From: Oscillospiraceae bacterium
Lineage (GTDB): Bacteria; Bacillota; Clostridia; Oscillospirales; Acutalibacteraceae
Assembly: GCA_015065545.1 (NCBI GenBank)
Contig: SVQA01000001.1
Coordinates: 124,001 to 188,000 of the forward strand
Length of the DNA: 64,000 bases
Reading direction: 5' to 3'
Shown here: positions 35,858-48,491 of the stretch, piece by piece
Layout of the letters: each line of letters starts with the position of its first letter
How positions within the stretch are numbered: the first letter of the stretch is position 1
Translations under genes and position numbers: made by a program
The notes under the pieces: generated by a model
Database searches by the model: none
What the model was told of the DNA's origin: nothing
Seen by the model: the letters and a program-made list of their open reading frames with translations, nothing else

Positions 35858-36505
35858 TTAGTAATTATGAGCTTTCTGAAGCACCATACTTTTGACCTTC
35901 ATAAGTCTTGTTTGAGTTGCTCTTTCGTTTTCATCAAGCTTCATTGAAATAAACCTTATACTCTCTTTTGTTTGCGGAATTAAAACATGCTCTAGTGCAT
36001 TAACACGGCGACGAGTTTTTTCAATTTCAGCAGAAAGTAGCTGACAGGACTTTTCTATCTCTGCAAGTCTAAGCATATCCGGAAGGACTGCCGCTAAAGA
36101 AGAAACAGCATTATCCATATCGCCTGATGTAAAAGCCAAACCATAACAGTAAATATCATTTTCATCAGGAGTTCTTGTGTGTACCTTAAATTCGGGAGTA
36201 TCAACACTCATAATGTTCTTATAAGATACATCTATAAGAACCTCCTGTTTAGGTGCAAGCAAAGCCAAAGAAAGTGCCTGCTGAGACATAGACGCACTTG
36301 CAAGTACGAAGTTTTTATTAGCATCCGAAATCGCTTTTTCGACCTTAAGTCTGAGTTCACGATTCAATCGTGCCATATCAAGAAACCTACGCATAAGCTC
36401 ATCACGCTTATCTTTTAAGAGTTTATGACCTCGGGTAGCAGTAGCAAGCTTCTTTTTAAGGCGAGTGAGTTCCATTCGGGTAGGATTAATTTGCGTTGTA
36501 GCCAT
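35858..36505 (-). CDS. ntpD: V-type ATPase subunit D (central rotor stalk)
   Basis: 215 residues, family size. Long N- and C-terminal coiled-coil helices flank a short middle region. The N-terminal N-P-T-R-M-E-L-T-R-L-K-K-K-L motif is diagnostic. The subunit couples ATP hydrolysis in A3B3 to ring rotation. GGGTGG precedes the ATG. Last gene of the ntp operon; no ntpJ-like potassium transporter follows. Confidence 0.96.
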   Translation of the reverse strand: MATTQINPTRMELTRLKKKLATATRGHKLLKDKRDELMRRFLDMARLNRELRLKVEKAISDANKNFVLASASMSQQALSLALLAPKQEVLIDVSYKNIMSVDTPEFKVHTRTPDENDIYCYGLAFTSGDMDNAVSSLAAVLPDMLRLAEIEKSCQLLSAEIEKTRRRVNALEHVLIPQTKESIRFISMKLDENERATQTRLMKVKSMVLQKAHNY

Positions 36506-36517
36506 TTAACCACCCCA

Positions 36518-37891
36518 TCACTTTTTATCGTAGTACATATCAAGATATTTATCATCAATACGTTTAAGCTCGGAACGAGGAAGAATTCTTAAAAGTTCCC
36601 AGCCCAAATCAAGAGTTTCTTCAATGCTTCTGTCGGTCAGATACCCTTGCGAAACATATTGCGTTTCAAATTCCTGAGCAAATTTTGCATAGAGCTTGTC
36701 TATATCTGTAAGTGCCGCTTCACCGAGAATTACCATAAGTTCTTTTGCATCTTTACCTCTTGCATAAGCAGAGAAAAGCTGATTCATTGTATTGGAATGG
36801 TCTGCTCGGGTTTTGCCCTCACCTATTCCCTTATCTTTAAGTCTTGAAAGTGAAGGAAGAACATCAATAGGAGGCATTACACCTTTTCTGTAAAGCTCAC
36901 GAGAAAGAATAATCTGTCCTTCTGTAATGTATCCTGTAAGGTCAGGGATAGGATGAGTTTTATCGTCCTCCGGCATTGTAAGAATAGGAATAAGGGTAAT
37001 CGAACCACTCTTGCCCTTTTGTCTGCCTGCTCTCTCGTAAAGAGATGCAAGGTCGGTATACATATATCCGGGATAGCCTCGTCGACCTGGCACTTCTTTT
37101 CTTGCGGCAGAAACCTCTCGCAAGGCATCAGCATAGTTTGTAATATCAGTAAGAATTACAAGTACATGCATATTCTCTTCAAAGGCAAGATACTCTGCCG
37201 CAGTCAGAGCCATTCGAGGTGTAGAAATTCGCTCGATAGCTGGGTCGTTGGCAAGGTTAATAAACATAACCGTTCTGTCAATGGCACCTGTTTCTTTAAA
37301 GCTTTCAACAAAATAATTAGATTCTTCAAAGGTAATACCCATTGCAGCAAAAACAACAGCAAAGGGCTCTGTTGTACCGCGAACCTTTGCTTGTCTTGCA
37401 ATCTGCGCCGCAAGATTTGAATGAGGTAAGCCTGATGCTGAAAAGATAGGAAGCTTCTGTCCTCGTACCAGAGTATTAAGACCGTCAATAGCAGAAACAC
37501 CTGTCTGAATAAATTCCTGAGGATAGTTACGGGCTGCAGGGTTCATCGGCAAGCCATTAATATCAAGTCGTTTCTGAGGCAGGATGTCAGGGCCGTCATC
37601 TATAGGTCTGCCCATTCCGTCAAAAACTCTTGAGAGCATATCGGGCGAAACAGCAAGCTCCATACTTCTGCCAAGGAAACGAACCTTTGAATCCGAAAGA
37701 TTTATACCTGCAGCAGAATCAAAAAGCTGTACAAGAGCATCTGTACCATTGATTTCAAGCACTTTACAGCGACGAACCTCACCGCTTGCAAGCTCAATTT
37801 CACCAAGCTCATTGTAGCTTACGCCTTCTACGCCCTCAACAAGCATAAGAGGACCTGCTACCTCCTGAATCGTTCTGTATTCTCTTGGCAT
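36518..37891 (-). CDS. ntpB: V-type ATPase subunit B (regulatory)
   Basis: 457 residues. The F1/V1 beta-like fold is present, but the P-loop is replaced by [10 protein letters not shown] near residue 150, as in all non-catalytic B subunits. AGGAGGGG lies in the end of ntpA, and the start is 1 base after the ntpA stop. It forms the A3B3 hexamer with subunit A. Confidence 0.97.
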   Translation of the reverse strand: MPREYRTIQEVAGPLMLVEGVEGVSYNELGEIELASGEVRRCKVLEINGTDALVQLFDSAAGINLSDSKVRFLGRSMELAVSPDMLSRVFDGMGRPIDDGPDILPQKRLDINGLPMNPAARNYPQEFIQTGVSAIDGLNTLVRGQKLPIFSASGLPHSNLAAQIARQAKVRGTTEPFAVVFAAMGITFEESNYFVESFKETGAIDRTVMFINLANDPAIERISTPRMALTAAEYLAFEENMHVLVILTDITNYADALREVSAARKEVPGRRGYPGYMYTDLASLYERAGRQKGKSGSITLIPILTMPEDDKTHPIPDLTGYITEGQIILSRELYRKGVMPPIDVLPSLSRLKDKGIGEGKTRADHSNTMNQLFSAYARGKDAKELMVILGEAALTDIDKLYAKFAQEFETQYVSQGYLTDRSIEETLDLGWELLRILPRSELKRIDDKYLDMYYDKK

Positions 37892-37892
37892 A

Positions 37893-39659
37893 TCAGTCCC
37901 CTCCTTTGCTGATTATTTCTTCTATTTCTTTTTCAATATTATTCAAAACTGCTTCATACTGCTTTTCACATTCATCCACAGGAACATATTTAAATCTTCC
38001 TATACTTTCTCTAACACCCATATTAACCAGCCCGTTGATGTCAGCACTAAGCTCCAAAGCCTCGCTTGCTCTGTCGTAAAATCTGAGAATAAGCTTCATC
38101 ATCATAAGCTGTTTATGAAGAGGAGTGTAAGTATCAATCTCGTGAAAAGCATTCTGATGCAGGAAATCCTCACGAATTGATCTGGCAGCTTCAAGCTTAA
38201 GTCTGTCGGGTGATGACAAAGCATCCATACCGACAAGCTTAACTATCTCCTCAAGCTCGGCTTCCTCCTGAAGCAATTGCATCAATCGGGTTCTGCACTG
38301 CATCCAATCAGCAGAAATATTATCATCAAACCATGAAGATAGAGTATCAATATACAATGAGTAGCTTGTAAGCCAATTCACCGCAGGAAAATGACGTTTA
38401 TAAGCAAGCGATGAATCAAGTCCCCAGAACACCTTTACAATACGAAGTGTTGCCTGAGATACCGGCTCGGAAATATCACCGCCGGGAGGCGATACAGCTC
38501 CGATAACAGAAAGAGTACCGATTCTGCTATCAGAAGAGAGAGTCTGAACCTTACCTGCTCTTTCGTAAAACTGAGCAAGTCTAGAGCCCAGATATGCAGG
38601 ATAGCCTTCTTCGCCAGGCATTTCTTCCAGTCGACCTGACATTTCTCGAAGAGCCTCTGCCCAACGGGATGTGGAGTCGGCCATAAGAGCAACAGAATAT
38701 CCCATATCTCTGAAATATTCTGCAATTGTTATACCGGTATATATGGAAGCCTCACGAGCGGCAACAGGCATATCAGATGTATTGGCAATCAGAACTGTTC
38801 TCTCCATAAGCGACTTTCCTGTTTTAGGGTCAATAAGCTCTGGAAATTCTCCGAGTACATCTGTCATTTCATTTCCGCGTTCACCGCATCCGATATAAAC
38901 TACAATATCAGCCTCCGCCCATTTTGCAAGCTGATGCTGAACAACAGTTTTGCCTGAGCCGAAAGGTCCGGGTACAGATGCAACACCGCCCTTTGTTATC
39001 GGGAACAATGTATCAATAACACGCTGACCTGTAACAAGAGGAGTGTCAGGAGAAAGCTTACGCTTATATGGTCTTTGAACACGCACAGGCCATTTCTGCA
39101 TAAGTGAAAGTTCTTTTTCTCCGCCTTTGTCAAGAGATATTACACAAACTGTATCTACAACAGTAAATTCACCTGCAGTAATACTTTTAACAACACCGTC
39201 ACATTTGAATGGTACAAGGATTCTATGTTCTACAACATCTGTTTCCTGAACAACTCCGATAATATCGCCACAGCACACCTTATCCCCGGCTTTTACACAG
39301 GGTTCAAAATGCCATTTTTTATCTCTTGAAAGAGAAGGTACCTCAACACCACGATGCAAGTTAGCTCCTGAAATACGCATAATTTCTTCAAGAGGACGCT
39401 GAATTCCATCGTAAATGTTAGAGATAAGTCCGGGACCCAACTCTACAGAAAGAGGTGCTCCTGTTGATTCAACAGGCTCACCGGGAGCAAGACCTGAGGT
39501 TTCCTCGTAAACCTGAATGGATGCTGCATCGCCGTGCATTTCGATGATCTCACCTATAAGTCGCTGATTCGATACACGAACAACATCAAAAAGGTTTGCA
39601 TCACGCATATTATCAGCAATAACAAGAGGTCCTGCTATTTTTCTGATAGTACCGCTCAT
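37893..39659 (-). CDS. ntpA: V-type ATPase subunit A (catalytic)
   Basis: 588 residues. Walker A is GPFGSGKT at 231-238. The long non-homologous insert before it (about 110-190) is typical of V/A-type catalytic subunits and absent from F1 beta. GERGNEM and [24 protein letters not shown] follow. It hydrolyses or makes ATP on the cytoplasmic face. Confidence 0.98.
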   Translation of the reverse strand: MSGTIRKIAGPLVIADNMRDANLFDVVRVSNQRLIGEIIEMHGDAASIQVYEETSGLAPGEPVESTGAPLSVELGPGLISNIYDGIQRPLEEIMRISGANLHRGVEVPSLSRDKKWHFEPCVKAGDKVCCGDIIGVVQETDVVEHRILVPFKCDGVVKSITAGEFTVVDTVCVISLDKGGEKELSLMQKWPVRVQRPYKRKLSPDTPLVTGQRVIDTLFPITKGGVASVPGPFGSGKTVVQHQLAKWAEADIVVYIGCGERGNEMTDVLGEFPELIDPKTGKSLMERTVLIANTSDMPVAAREASIYTGITIAEYFRDMGYSVALMADSTSRWAEALREMSGRLEEMPGEEGYPAYLGSRLAQFYERAGKVQTLSSDSRIGTLSVIGAVSPPGGDISEPVSQATLRIVKVFWGLDSSLAYKRHFPAVNWLTSYSLYIDTLSSWFDDNISADWMQCRTRLMQLLQEEAELEEIVKLVGMDALSSPDRLKLEAARSIREDFLHQNAFHEIDTYTPLHKQLMMMKLILRFYDRASEALELSADINGLVNMGVRESIGRFKYVPVDECEKQYEAVLNNIEKEIEEIISKGGD

Positions 39660-39688
39660 TTTATATCATCCTTTCTACGGATAGTTGA

Positions 39689-40003
39689 TTAGTTTAGAAT
39701 ATCAGAACCGACAGCTTTTTCAACCGATTTCTTTACTGCTCTGATTCCTTCGCCTGTATTGCCTTTAACACCGGGTATAAGAATAATTGCAGGTGAAGGT
39801 TTAAAACTGTATTTTTCAATTTCATTCATTATTAAAGAGGCAAGTTGCTCTGTAATATACACGACAGCATATCTCTCTGATGATGTAATCTCCTTAAAAA
39901 CAGCAGTACCGTCTTCTGCTGTTTCGGTATAAAAAACATCAAGCCCAAGGGCGGCAAAGCCGTAAATGCTGTCTCTGTCACCAATCACCGCTACCTTATA
40001 CAT
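39689..40003 (-). CDS. ntpG: V-type ATPase subunit F (NtpG)
   Basis: 104 residues. A Rossmann-like small subunit opening M-Y-K-V-A-V-I-G-D-R-D-S, with the usual G-F-x-A-L-G-L-D and the I-P-G segment in its second half. Binds subunit D in the central stalk. Overlaps the end of subunit C by 8 bases. Confidence 0.92.
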   Translation of the reverse strand: MYKVAVIGDRDSIYGFAALGLDVFYTETAEDGTAVFKEITSSERYAVVYITEQLASLIMNEIEKYSFKPSPAIILIPGVKGNTGEGIRAVKKSVEKAVGSDILN

Positions 40004-40961
40004 ACATTTCCCTTATCCTTTCACGAATTACAGAATCATCAAGGCGGTTTGCTTTTGCAGTAAGAATAAGCCTTACCGCCTTTATTTCTGTTTCTTTTGC
40101 AAAAATATATGCAACAAGAGGAGCAAGAGAGAATGGGTCGGATTTATACTCCTTCATTTTCTCCATAAGATAATTATCACACCATTTTTCAAAAGCAGAC
40201 AATGATTCTTTTATAAAAGGCACAGCGGTTTTATAGTCGGTACTTAAAAGATATGTGCATATATCATCCTGACTTTTGGTTGCAGACAAAGCAAGCATTC
40301 TTATATTAAGTCTCTCGCATTCTGCCATTGATTTTAAAATGAAATCATAAGACCTTGAAAGCTTTAGCCCTCTTACCGCAATCTTAATATTTGCCGAAGC
40401 TACAAAAAGCTCACAATACTCACGAACTACTTTATCAGAGCTTTTATTGCCCATTGAGTATACGGTATCAAGGCAAGCTTTGTCCAAAATTAAATCGCAA
40501 AGCTGACCATCTGCTGTCTGTAATAAAGAACTGTGAGATAAAGCGGCAGCCTCCCGAAGATACTCGGGCAAAAGTTCATAATCTTTATCTCTTACAGCCT
40601 TATATATGATTTCGGGATCAATCAAGCCACCATATACAAACATACTATGAGGAGGTTGTTCTGCATAAACACCTTTTACGGAAGCCTTAAGATTATGAAA
40701 ATCCTTATCAACCCGCAAGAAATCAAAGCAGGATAAATCATCAACCAACTCGCTCATAAGGGTCCAGAGTTCCTTTTGTTCAGCCGAAAACATATCATCT
40801 TCTGTTGAAGCACTCCATCCATTTTCAGAAACAAATCGTTTGATGCTATCAATATCACTCATCGAAATCATCTGCTCGATATGCTTACTTCCAAAAAGCT
40901 TACCCTCTTTGCATCTGATACGTGCAACAGCATAAATATATTCCTCTTGTTTTATATTCAC
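39996..40961 (-). CDS. ntpC: V-type ATPase subunit C (NtpC)
   Basis: 321 residues, all-helical, with YAVARIR at the N-terminus and the C-terminal PLVAYIFAKETEIKAVRLILTAK block that identifies the socket subunit linking the rotor stalk to the membrane ring. The start is GTG with AGGAGG upstream. Confidence 0.93.
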   Translation of the reverse strand: MNIKQEEYIYAVARIRCKEGKLFGSKHIEQMISMSDIDSIKRFVSENGWSASTEDDMFSAEQKELWTLMSELVDDLSCFDFLRVDKDFHNLKASVKGVYAEQPPHSMFVYGGLIDPEIIYKAVRDKDYELLPEYLREAAALSHSSLLQTADGQLCDLILDKACLDTVYSMGNKSSDKVVREYCELFVASANIKIAVRGLKLSRSYDFILKSMAECERLNIRMLALSATKSQDDICTYLLSTDYKTAVPFIKESLSAFEKWCDNYLMEKMKEYKSDPFSLAPLVAYIFAKETEIKAVRLILTAKANRLDDSVIRERIREMYV

Positions 40962-40972
40962 GCCTGCCCCTC

Positions 40973-41557
40973 CTATGCAAATAAAATAGCAGATACTTCG
41001 TCGCTGAACAATTCTGACTGAGATGAAAAAATTGCAGAAAAAGCACAGTTTATTTCTATGCCGCCGTATTTAAGCAAAAACCCGCCGTCAATATCAACAG
41101 GCTCGGAAGAAATCTTCAGCTCGCCTTTAGATACAGCATTGATTGTATTTTCGAAATTATCGGGAATTCTTGATAAATCCTTAAGAGAAAAGCATATTTC
41201 GCCTTTTTCCTCTTCACTATACTTTGAAATCATTTTAATAATCAAATCAAAATATTCATCATTTGGAAGAGAACACAGATAGCTTTGACACTTATCAAGT
41301 GAATCTTTGATAATTTGCTGTTTTGCTCTGAGCATAATGCTTCGCTTTTCAAGCGAAGCGGCAGAATGTGCACGAGAAATAACATCTGCACTCATAAATT
41401 TAGCGTCAGCTTCGCCTTTTTTGGCTATTAGCTCAGCTTCAGCTGTTGCAGAGTTCAAAATATCTTTACATCGCTGATTACTATTATTTTTTATATCTTC
41501 ACAGATTTTTTGAGTATCAGAGTTAATCTGTGAAATAATTTTATCTAATCCGGTCAT
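40973..41557 (-). CDS. ntpE: V-type ATPase subunit E (peripheral stalk)
   Basis: 194 residues. An N-terminal helix rich in K, E and A (about residues 1-90) is followed by a small globular C-terminal domain with DGGFLLKYGGIEINCAF, the NtpE signature. It pairs with the G/H-type subunit as the outer stator. AGGAG precedes the ATG. Confidence 0.9.
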   Translation of the reverse strand: MTGLDKIISQINSDTQKICEDIKNNSNQRCKDILNSATAEAELIAKKGEADAKFMSADVISRAHSAASLEKRSIMLRAKQQIIKDSLDKCQSYLCSLPNDEYFDLIIKMISKYSEEEKGEICFSLKDLSRIPDNFENTINAVSKGELKISSEPVDIDGGFLLKYGGIEINCAFSAIFSSQSELFSDEVSAILFA

Positions 41558-41586
41558 AGCGATTCTCCTAAATCAGATTTGTTTTA

Positions 41587-44093
<2,507 letters not shown>

Positions 44094-44116
44094 AAGTCAC
44101 ACCTCAATATAAAAGA

Positions 44117-44425
44117 TTAAACTATCATACTTACTATCTTCTTATTAATAATTTCTTGTTTATCAGCACATTTTATTTTAAGTGCATCAGCTTCAAGAAT
44201 TGCATTGTTCTTTGCAGTAACAACAATTTCTTCTGCTTTCTTTGAAGCTCTGTCTTTTTCAACAGCAATACGGATTGATGCTGCTTCTTTAGCGTCATCA
44301 ATAATATTACCTGCTTTTAGCTTTGCACTGTTTTCTGCTGCGTTTGCTTCAAGCTGAGCTTCTTCAATACTCTTTTGTGCATCAAGCTCTGCCTGACGAA
44401 CACTATCTATTGCCGTTAATGCCAT
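44117..44425 (-). CDS. ntpF: V-type ATPase peripheral-stalk G/H-like subunit (NtpF)
   Basis: 102 residues, almost entirely a charged heptad helix rich in A, E, K, D and I, as in the NtpF/AhaH stalk subunits that pair with NtpE. Low sequence specificity, but position first in the operon, directly before ntpI, matches E. hirae. AAGGGA precedes the ATG. Confidence 0.85.
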   Translation of the reverse strand: MALTAIDSVRQAELDAQKSIEEAQLEANAAENSAKLKAGNIIDDAKEAASIRIAVEKDRASKKAEEIVVTAKNNAILEADALKIKCADKQEIINKKIVSMIV

Positions 44426-44457
44426 AGCAAGTCTTCCCTTCTTATATATTTACTCTA

Positions 44458-44486
44458 ATTTTACAGCCCTAAAAGATTATAGTCAA
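44458..44486 (-). promoter_or_regulatory. Promoter of the V-ATPase operon
   Basis: Minus strand TTGACT (44486-44481), 17 bases, TAAAAT (44463-44458), 33 bases before the first gene. Confidence 0.75.
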
Positions 44487-44573
44487 TATAATTGATGAAA
44501 ATTTTACAATATATAAAGTAATTTTTTTGAAACTGAAACGCAAAAATCATTTAAAACTCTACGAAATATTACA

Positions 44574-44612
44574 GTAAGTTATGACAAAAACATAAAGCTT
44601 CCTATGCAATAA
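44574..44612 (+). promoter_or_regulatory. Possible Spo0A-type promoter for spoIIGA-sigE
   Basis: TATGACAAA (from about 44579) is the complement of TTTGTCATA, close to the Spo0A box TTTGTCGAA. The ATGACA within it is followed about 21 bases later by AATAAT. A long spacer with a 0A box is the arrangement of the B. subtilis spoIIG promoter. Weak evidence by eye. Confidence 0.35.
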
Positions 44613-44636
44613 TAAATACACAAACGGGAGGTAAAT

Positions 44637-45443
44637 ATGGAAACATTATATCTTGATACTCTAATTTGTGTAAACCTTTTTATAGATTATATTTTGCTGT
44701 GCATTATAAGATTAATATTGCATATCAATGCTAAATTAAAAAATTTGCTTTTTGCTTCTGTATTCGGCAGTCTGACAACCTTATGGGTGCTGATTCCGAT
44801 TCAATCTGTATTCATTTCAGCACTTTATAAAATTGCAACAACAATATTCATAGTATTGATTGCTTACGGAAAATGTGATTTCAGAAAGTTTACAATCAGA
44901 TGTCTTATGTTTATGGCAATAAGTATGATACTGTCCGTAATTGTTACTGCAATAAATCTCCTATATAAGCCCACAGGTGTGTTTATTTATAACGACCAAA
45001 TTTATATTGATGTATCTCCTATATCTCTTATTATTTCAACTATTATTGCCTATATCATAATAAGTATGTACCAAAAGCTTTCTTCAAAAAACAAATTAAA
45101 TTGCAGAATATACTCCGTTACTATATCGCAGGGCAGTGATACGAACATAACTTTTGAAAGTGCTCTCGATACAGGTTGTAATCTTTCGGAGCCTTTTTCA
45201 AGCTTACCTGTAATATTAACAGAAAAAGATTTACTTAAAGGTATAGATATTACTAAAGACAAATTGAGAATAATCCCCTGCTCCACAGTTGCAGGAACAG
45301 ATATTATTTATGCCTTTAAACCGGATAAAATACAGATAGACGGCAAAGCTTTGCACAAAGGCTGTTATATTGGAATCTGCAGTAATAAAATAAACGGTGA
45401 GGTCAAATCAATAATGGGACCTCAGATTACGGAGGCTCTATGA
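44637..45443 (+). CDS. spoIIGA: Sigma-E processing peptidase SpoIIGA
   Basis: 268 residues. Five hydrophobic helices fill the first 150 residues. A cytoplasmic aspartic-protease-like domain follows with the catalytic D178-T-G (ALDTGCNL) and a hydrophobic I-M-G-P near the end. It sits in the mother-cell side of the septum membrane and cleaves pro-sigma-E after activation by SpoIIR. GGGAGG precedes the ATG. Overlaps sigE by four bases. Confidence 0.95.
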   Translation: METLYLDTLICVNLFIDYILLCIIRLILHINAKLKNLLFASVFGSLTTLWVLIPIQSVFISALYKIATTIFIVLIAYGKCDFRKFTIRCLMFMAISMILSVIVTAINLLYKPTGVFIYNDQIYIDVSPISLIISTIIAYIIISMYQKLSSKNKLNCRIYSVTISQGSDTNITFESALDTGCNLSEPFSSLPVILTEKDLLKGIDITKDKLRIIPCSTVAGTDIIYAFKPDKIQIDGKALHKGCYIGICSNKINGEVKSIMGPQITEAL

Positions 45444-46159
45444 ATATACTTGCAAAAATAAAAAATATAATACTAATAATTAAGCAAAAGCTTTACGGAA
45501 TAAGTGAAGTACACTATATAAACGGAAGCGAAACTTTGCCTCCTCCATTATCTGCTGAAGAAGAAAAGGAGGTACTTATAAAAATAAGTAACGGCGATGA
45601 AACCTTGCGTCAACAACTTATAATACATAATCTAAGGCTTGTGGTTTACATTGCAAAAAAGTTTGAAAGCTCAAACTGCTCTGTAGAAGACCTAATATCT
45701 ATCGGAACAATTGGGCTTATAAAAGCAGTTAACACCTTCTCTCCCGACCGAAACATCAAACTCGCCACATACGCAAGCAGGTGTATTGAAAATGAAATAC
45801 TAATGTTTTTAAGAAAATCTACACAGCTAAAAAATGAGGTTTCAATTGATGAACCGCTGAATACAGACTGGGACGGAAACGAACTGCTTTTATGCGATAT
45901 ACTCGGAAGTGAAGCTGATATTGTAAACAGTAACATAGAAAAAGAACTGGAAGTACAGCAATTGCTTCTGGCTGTTTCCAAACTTTCTGAACGTGAAGCA
46001 ACAATAATGGAGCTGCGCTTTGGGCTGAATGGACAAAAGGAGCATACTCAAAAGCAAGTTGCAGATATGCTTGGAATTTCTCAATCTTACATCTCAAGAC
46101 TTGAAAAAAAGATAATTGAAAAACTAAAAACAGATTTAGAAAAAACAGTTTTTCAATAG
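45440..46159 (+). CDS. sigE: RNA polymerase sporulation sigma factor SigE (pro-form)
   Basis: 239 residues. A hydrophobic pro-sequence (about residues 1-26) leads to [14 protein letters not shown], matching the B. subtilis cleavage region YYIGGSEALPPPLS. Region 2 ([13 protein letters not shown] [26 protein letters not shown]) and the region 4 helix-turn-helix ([22 protein letters not shown]) are complete. Active sigma-E drives early mother-cell genes, including spoIIIA. sigG, often third in this locus, does not follow. Confidence 0.97.
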   Translation: MNILAKIKNIILIIKQKLYGISEVHYINGSETLPPPLSAEEEKEVLIKISNGDETLRQQLIIHNLRLVVYIAKKFESSNCSVEDLISIGTIGLIKAVNTFSPDRNIKLATYASRCIENEILMFLRKSTQLKNEVSIDEPLNTDWDGNELLLCDILGSEADIVNSNIEKELEVQQLLLAVSKLSEREATIMELRFGLNGQKEHTQKQVADMLGISQSYISRLEKKIIEKLKTDLEKTVFQ

Positions 46160-46162
46160 CAG

Positions 46163-46196
46163 ACAGGACCGGTATTATATCCGGTCCTGTTCTTAT
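46163..46196 (+). terminator. Terminator after sigE
   Basis: 10-bp perfect stem (46163-46172 with 46181-46190), eight-base loop, and a short U-rich tail (TCTTAT). Confidence 0.7.
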
Positions 46197-46199
46197 ATG

Positions 46200-46451
46200 T
46201 CACATCACATTATCGCCGTTAGAATTATTTGTATCGTTCGATGTGTTTCTGTTATTGTCGGAGGTATTTCCGTTTTCATTACCGATAAAACCATCGCCGT
46301 CTGTTACGGTACCATTGTTTGTGTTATCGTTTCTATTGTCCGACATTACGGTAGATACCATATCTTCTACCATTTCTGCTTCTTTCTGACAACCGCAAAG
46401 AGCAGTTACTGAGAACAGAAGCATAAAAATAATTGCTAATGTTTTTTTCAT
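46200..46451 (-). CDS. Small Asn/Asp-rich lipoprotein
   Basis: About 83 residues. A signal sequence ends in a lipobox L-C-G-C (lipidated cysteine at about residue 21). The mature part is short, with a low-complexity N/D/G/T/S tail. Function unknown; possibly a spacer-like surface lipoprotein. The start is ATG at 46451 after GAGGTG, which directly abuts the U-run of the upstream terminator. Confidence 0.65.
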   Translation of the reverse strand: MKKTLAIIFMLLFSVTALCGCQKEAEMVEDMVSTVMSDNRNDNTNNGTVTDGDGFIGNENGNTSDNNRNTSNDTNNSNGDNVM

Positions 46452-46462
46452 ATTGCACCTCA

Positions 46463-46497
46463 AAAAAAATAATACCGCCCTATTCGGGACGGTATTA
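46463..46497 (-). terminator. Terminator after MORN-repeat gene
   Basis: Minus-strand AATACCG(T)CCC pairs with GGGCGGTATT (one bulged base), followed closely by an eight-U run. The ribosome site GAGGTG of the lipoprotein begins at the end of this U-run. Confidence 0.75.
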
Positions 46498-46524
46498 TTA
46501 TGTGAAAAATATTAAAGATTATTA

Positions 46525-48411
46525 TTAGTTAAATAAATCTTCCAAAGAAATTTCTTTTTTTATGATTTTAAGAGTTTTTTCATCCCATATTTCGACAAAT
46601 AGGGATGTATCGGTAAATCCTGTTACACGTATGCCTCCATTGATTTTGTGGCAAGCGGAATCAAGATACATAAAATTGCCCTCTTTATCAAAGCGAGCAC
46701 CTACACCTGTGGGCTTGTTATTATCCCAAGAACCGATATGAGCAACACCTGTTTCGGAACTGATACCGATACCAAAACCGCTTCTCTGGTTCTTGCTCCA
46801 TTCGCCCCAGTAACAAAGGCTTCCGTCTTTAAAATAGAAACTGCCGACACCGTCTCTCATATCATTTACATAGTCGCCCTCGTACGCAGTCTTACCGTCT
46901 GCCATAAGAGTTTTGCCGCGTCCGTTTCTATTATTATCAGCATCAAGCTCACCGTAGTAGTAATACTCTAAACCATTACTTTCAATAGAAAGGTCAGGAA
47001 TATTATCAGACACATAATTATCGGATTTCGAAAGTAAATCCTCTTTTTGAAGTGAAGATTGGGAATCAGCAAACTCATCGACCTTATCAAGAAGATAATC
47101 CTGAGCCGTAGATTTAGCATCAAGGAGAATGGAGTCTATCAGTGTGCTGACATAATCGTCAATAGCTTCATCATCCATATTGAGAAGCTCAAGACCTTCG
47201 TCAAAGGACTCAGCTGCAATAACATTTGAAGATACCGCTTTAGTTACAGCTTCAACATCATCCTCAATATCATCAATAATATTTATTTCTTCCGATAATG
47301 CATCACTATCTATGAAAGTATCTTCTGTCTGCTGAGATGCCAAAACAGAAGAAGTTGTATTGATTTCCTCAGCAAGAGAATCCTCTTCAGAAGCAATGAA
47401 TTCTTCATCCAAGAAATCTTTATCGTCCTGAGTGAACACAATAGATTTATCAATATCAAGACTTGTGCTTTCAGAAATAATACGAATAGCATCTGAAATT
47501 TCTTTATCAATAGAATATTCACCGCTTGCAGATTCAGTAACAATCTGAGCAGGAATTTCCAACTCATCCAACTCATCATCAGAAGTTGATTCTGCTTCAG
47601 ATTCAAGCGCTTCTGCCTGATCTTGTGCAAAGCCATCTTCGGTCAATTCATCTGCAGATTGAAGATCGAATACACTATCAAGGTTTTGTGTATTATCAAA
47701 ACTATTCACATCAAAACAAAATCCGTTTGCAACATCCTCTTCTGTATTAAAGACCTGAGGTTTATGAGCTTCGATATATTTTCTTTCTTCTTCCAGAAGA
47801 ACCTGATTATAAAGCTTCAGAGTTTCTTCACAGGCAAAATACATAAGTCCGTAATTGGTTAAAGCTGTAACCTCCGGCTCGGGCACACGGGAAAGAACAT
47901 TCTGCATAACCTCGCTATTGCTTGCGATCGGACAGCAATACAAGGTTACGGGATATGGGTCACCTGTTATGTACTGCAATATGGCAGTTTCTCCATTAAT
48001 CTCCTTAGGGACCAAAGAACAAACAAGAGCTTCTCCGTATACAGAGTTATAATAATTGGTTTTAATCCATTTTTTCTGATTATTAAAAATAACCCTCTTA
48101 ACATCACAGCCGTTATCATCGTAATAGTTAAGACAGAACTTGCCATCAGACATCTGCTCTACATCTTCGATAACTCTGCGATTCTTGATAACACGCCAGC
48201 TTATAGGCTTGGAAGGAACAAATGAATAACTGTATTCATATTTGGCATTGTCTGCAACACGATAAAGCCTGCTTGAAACAGGCTTCAGTGAAGTCAGATA
48301 CTTCATAAGAATATTAGAAAAAATATCTCCACGGACATCGGATATATCACGGGATTTCATAGATAAGCCGTAAAAAAACACGTCATTATATGGAATTGAA
48401 ATATTATTCAT
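46525..48411 (-). CDS. MORN-repeat protein with long acidic linker
   Basis: About 628 residues, cytoplasmic by composition (no signal or helix). Residues 1-220 form an unrecognised globular domain. About 220-480 is very acidic and low in complexity (D, E, S, I). About 490-600 holds three to four MORN-type repeats, such as YEGDYVNDMRDGVGSFYFKDG, YWGEWSKNQRSGFG and HIGSWDNNKPTGVGARF. MORN repeats bind lipids or proteins. ATG at 48411 follows GGGAGG by 7 bases. Function unknown. Confidence 0.8.
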   Translation of the reverse strand: MNNISIPYNDVFFYGLSMKSRDISDVRGDIFSNILMKYLTSLKPVSSRLYRVADNAKYEYSYSFVPSKPISWRVIKNRRVIEDVEQMSDGKFCLNYYDDNGCDVKRVIFNNQKKWIKTNYYNSVYGEALVCSLVPKEINGETAILQYITGDPYPVTLYCCPIASNSEVMQNVLSRVPEPEVTALTNYGLMYFACEETLKLYNQVLLEEERKYIEAHKPQVFNTEEDVANGFCFDVNSFDNTQNLDSVFDLQSADELTEDGFAQDQAEALESEAESTSDDELDELEIPAQIVTESASGEYSIDKEISDAIRIISESTSLDIDKSIVFTQDDKDFLDEEFIASEEDSLAEEINTTSSVLASQQTEDTFIDSDALSEEINIIDDIEDDVEAVTKAVSSNVIAAESFDEGLELLNMDDEAIDDYVSTLIDSILLDAKSTAQDYLLDKVDEFADSQSSLQKEDLLSKSDNYVSDNIPDLSIESNGLEYYYYGELDADNNRNGRGKTLMADGKTAYEGDYVNDMRDGVGSFYFKDGSLCYWGEWSKNQRSGFGIGISSETGVAHIGSWDNNKPTGVGARFDKEGNFMYLDSACHKINGGIRVTGFTDTSLFVEIWDEKTLKIIKKEISLEDLFN

Positions 48412-48452
48412 TAATATACCTCCCAAAAAACGGAGTATTATTTGTTATTATA

Positions 48453-48480
48453 CAAAATACAGGCACACAAAGGTGCCTGT
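48453..48480 (-). terminator. Terminator after pfkA
   Basis: Minus-strand ACAGGCAC pairs with GTGCCTGT around CTTTGT, followed by ATTTTGT. Closes the nusB-to-pfkA unit. Confidence 0.7.
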
Positions 48481-48491
48481 AAATAAAAGTA

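Noticed and set aside
37893..39659. F-type ATP synthase beta subunit
   Set aside because: The long insert before Walker A and the neighbouring I, K, E, C, F, B and D genes identify a V/A-type enzyme.
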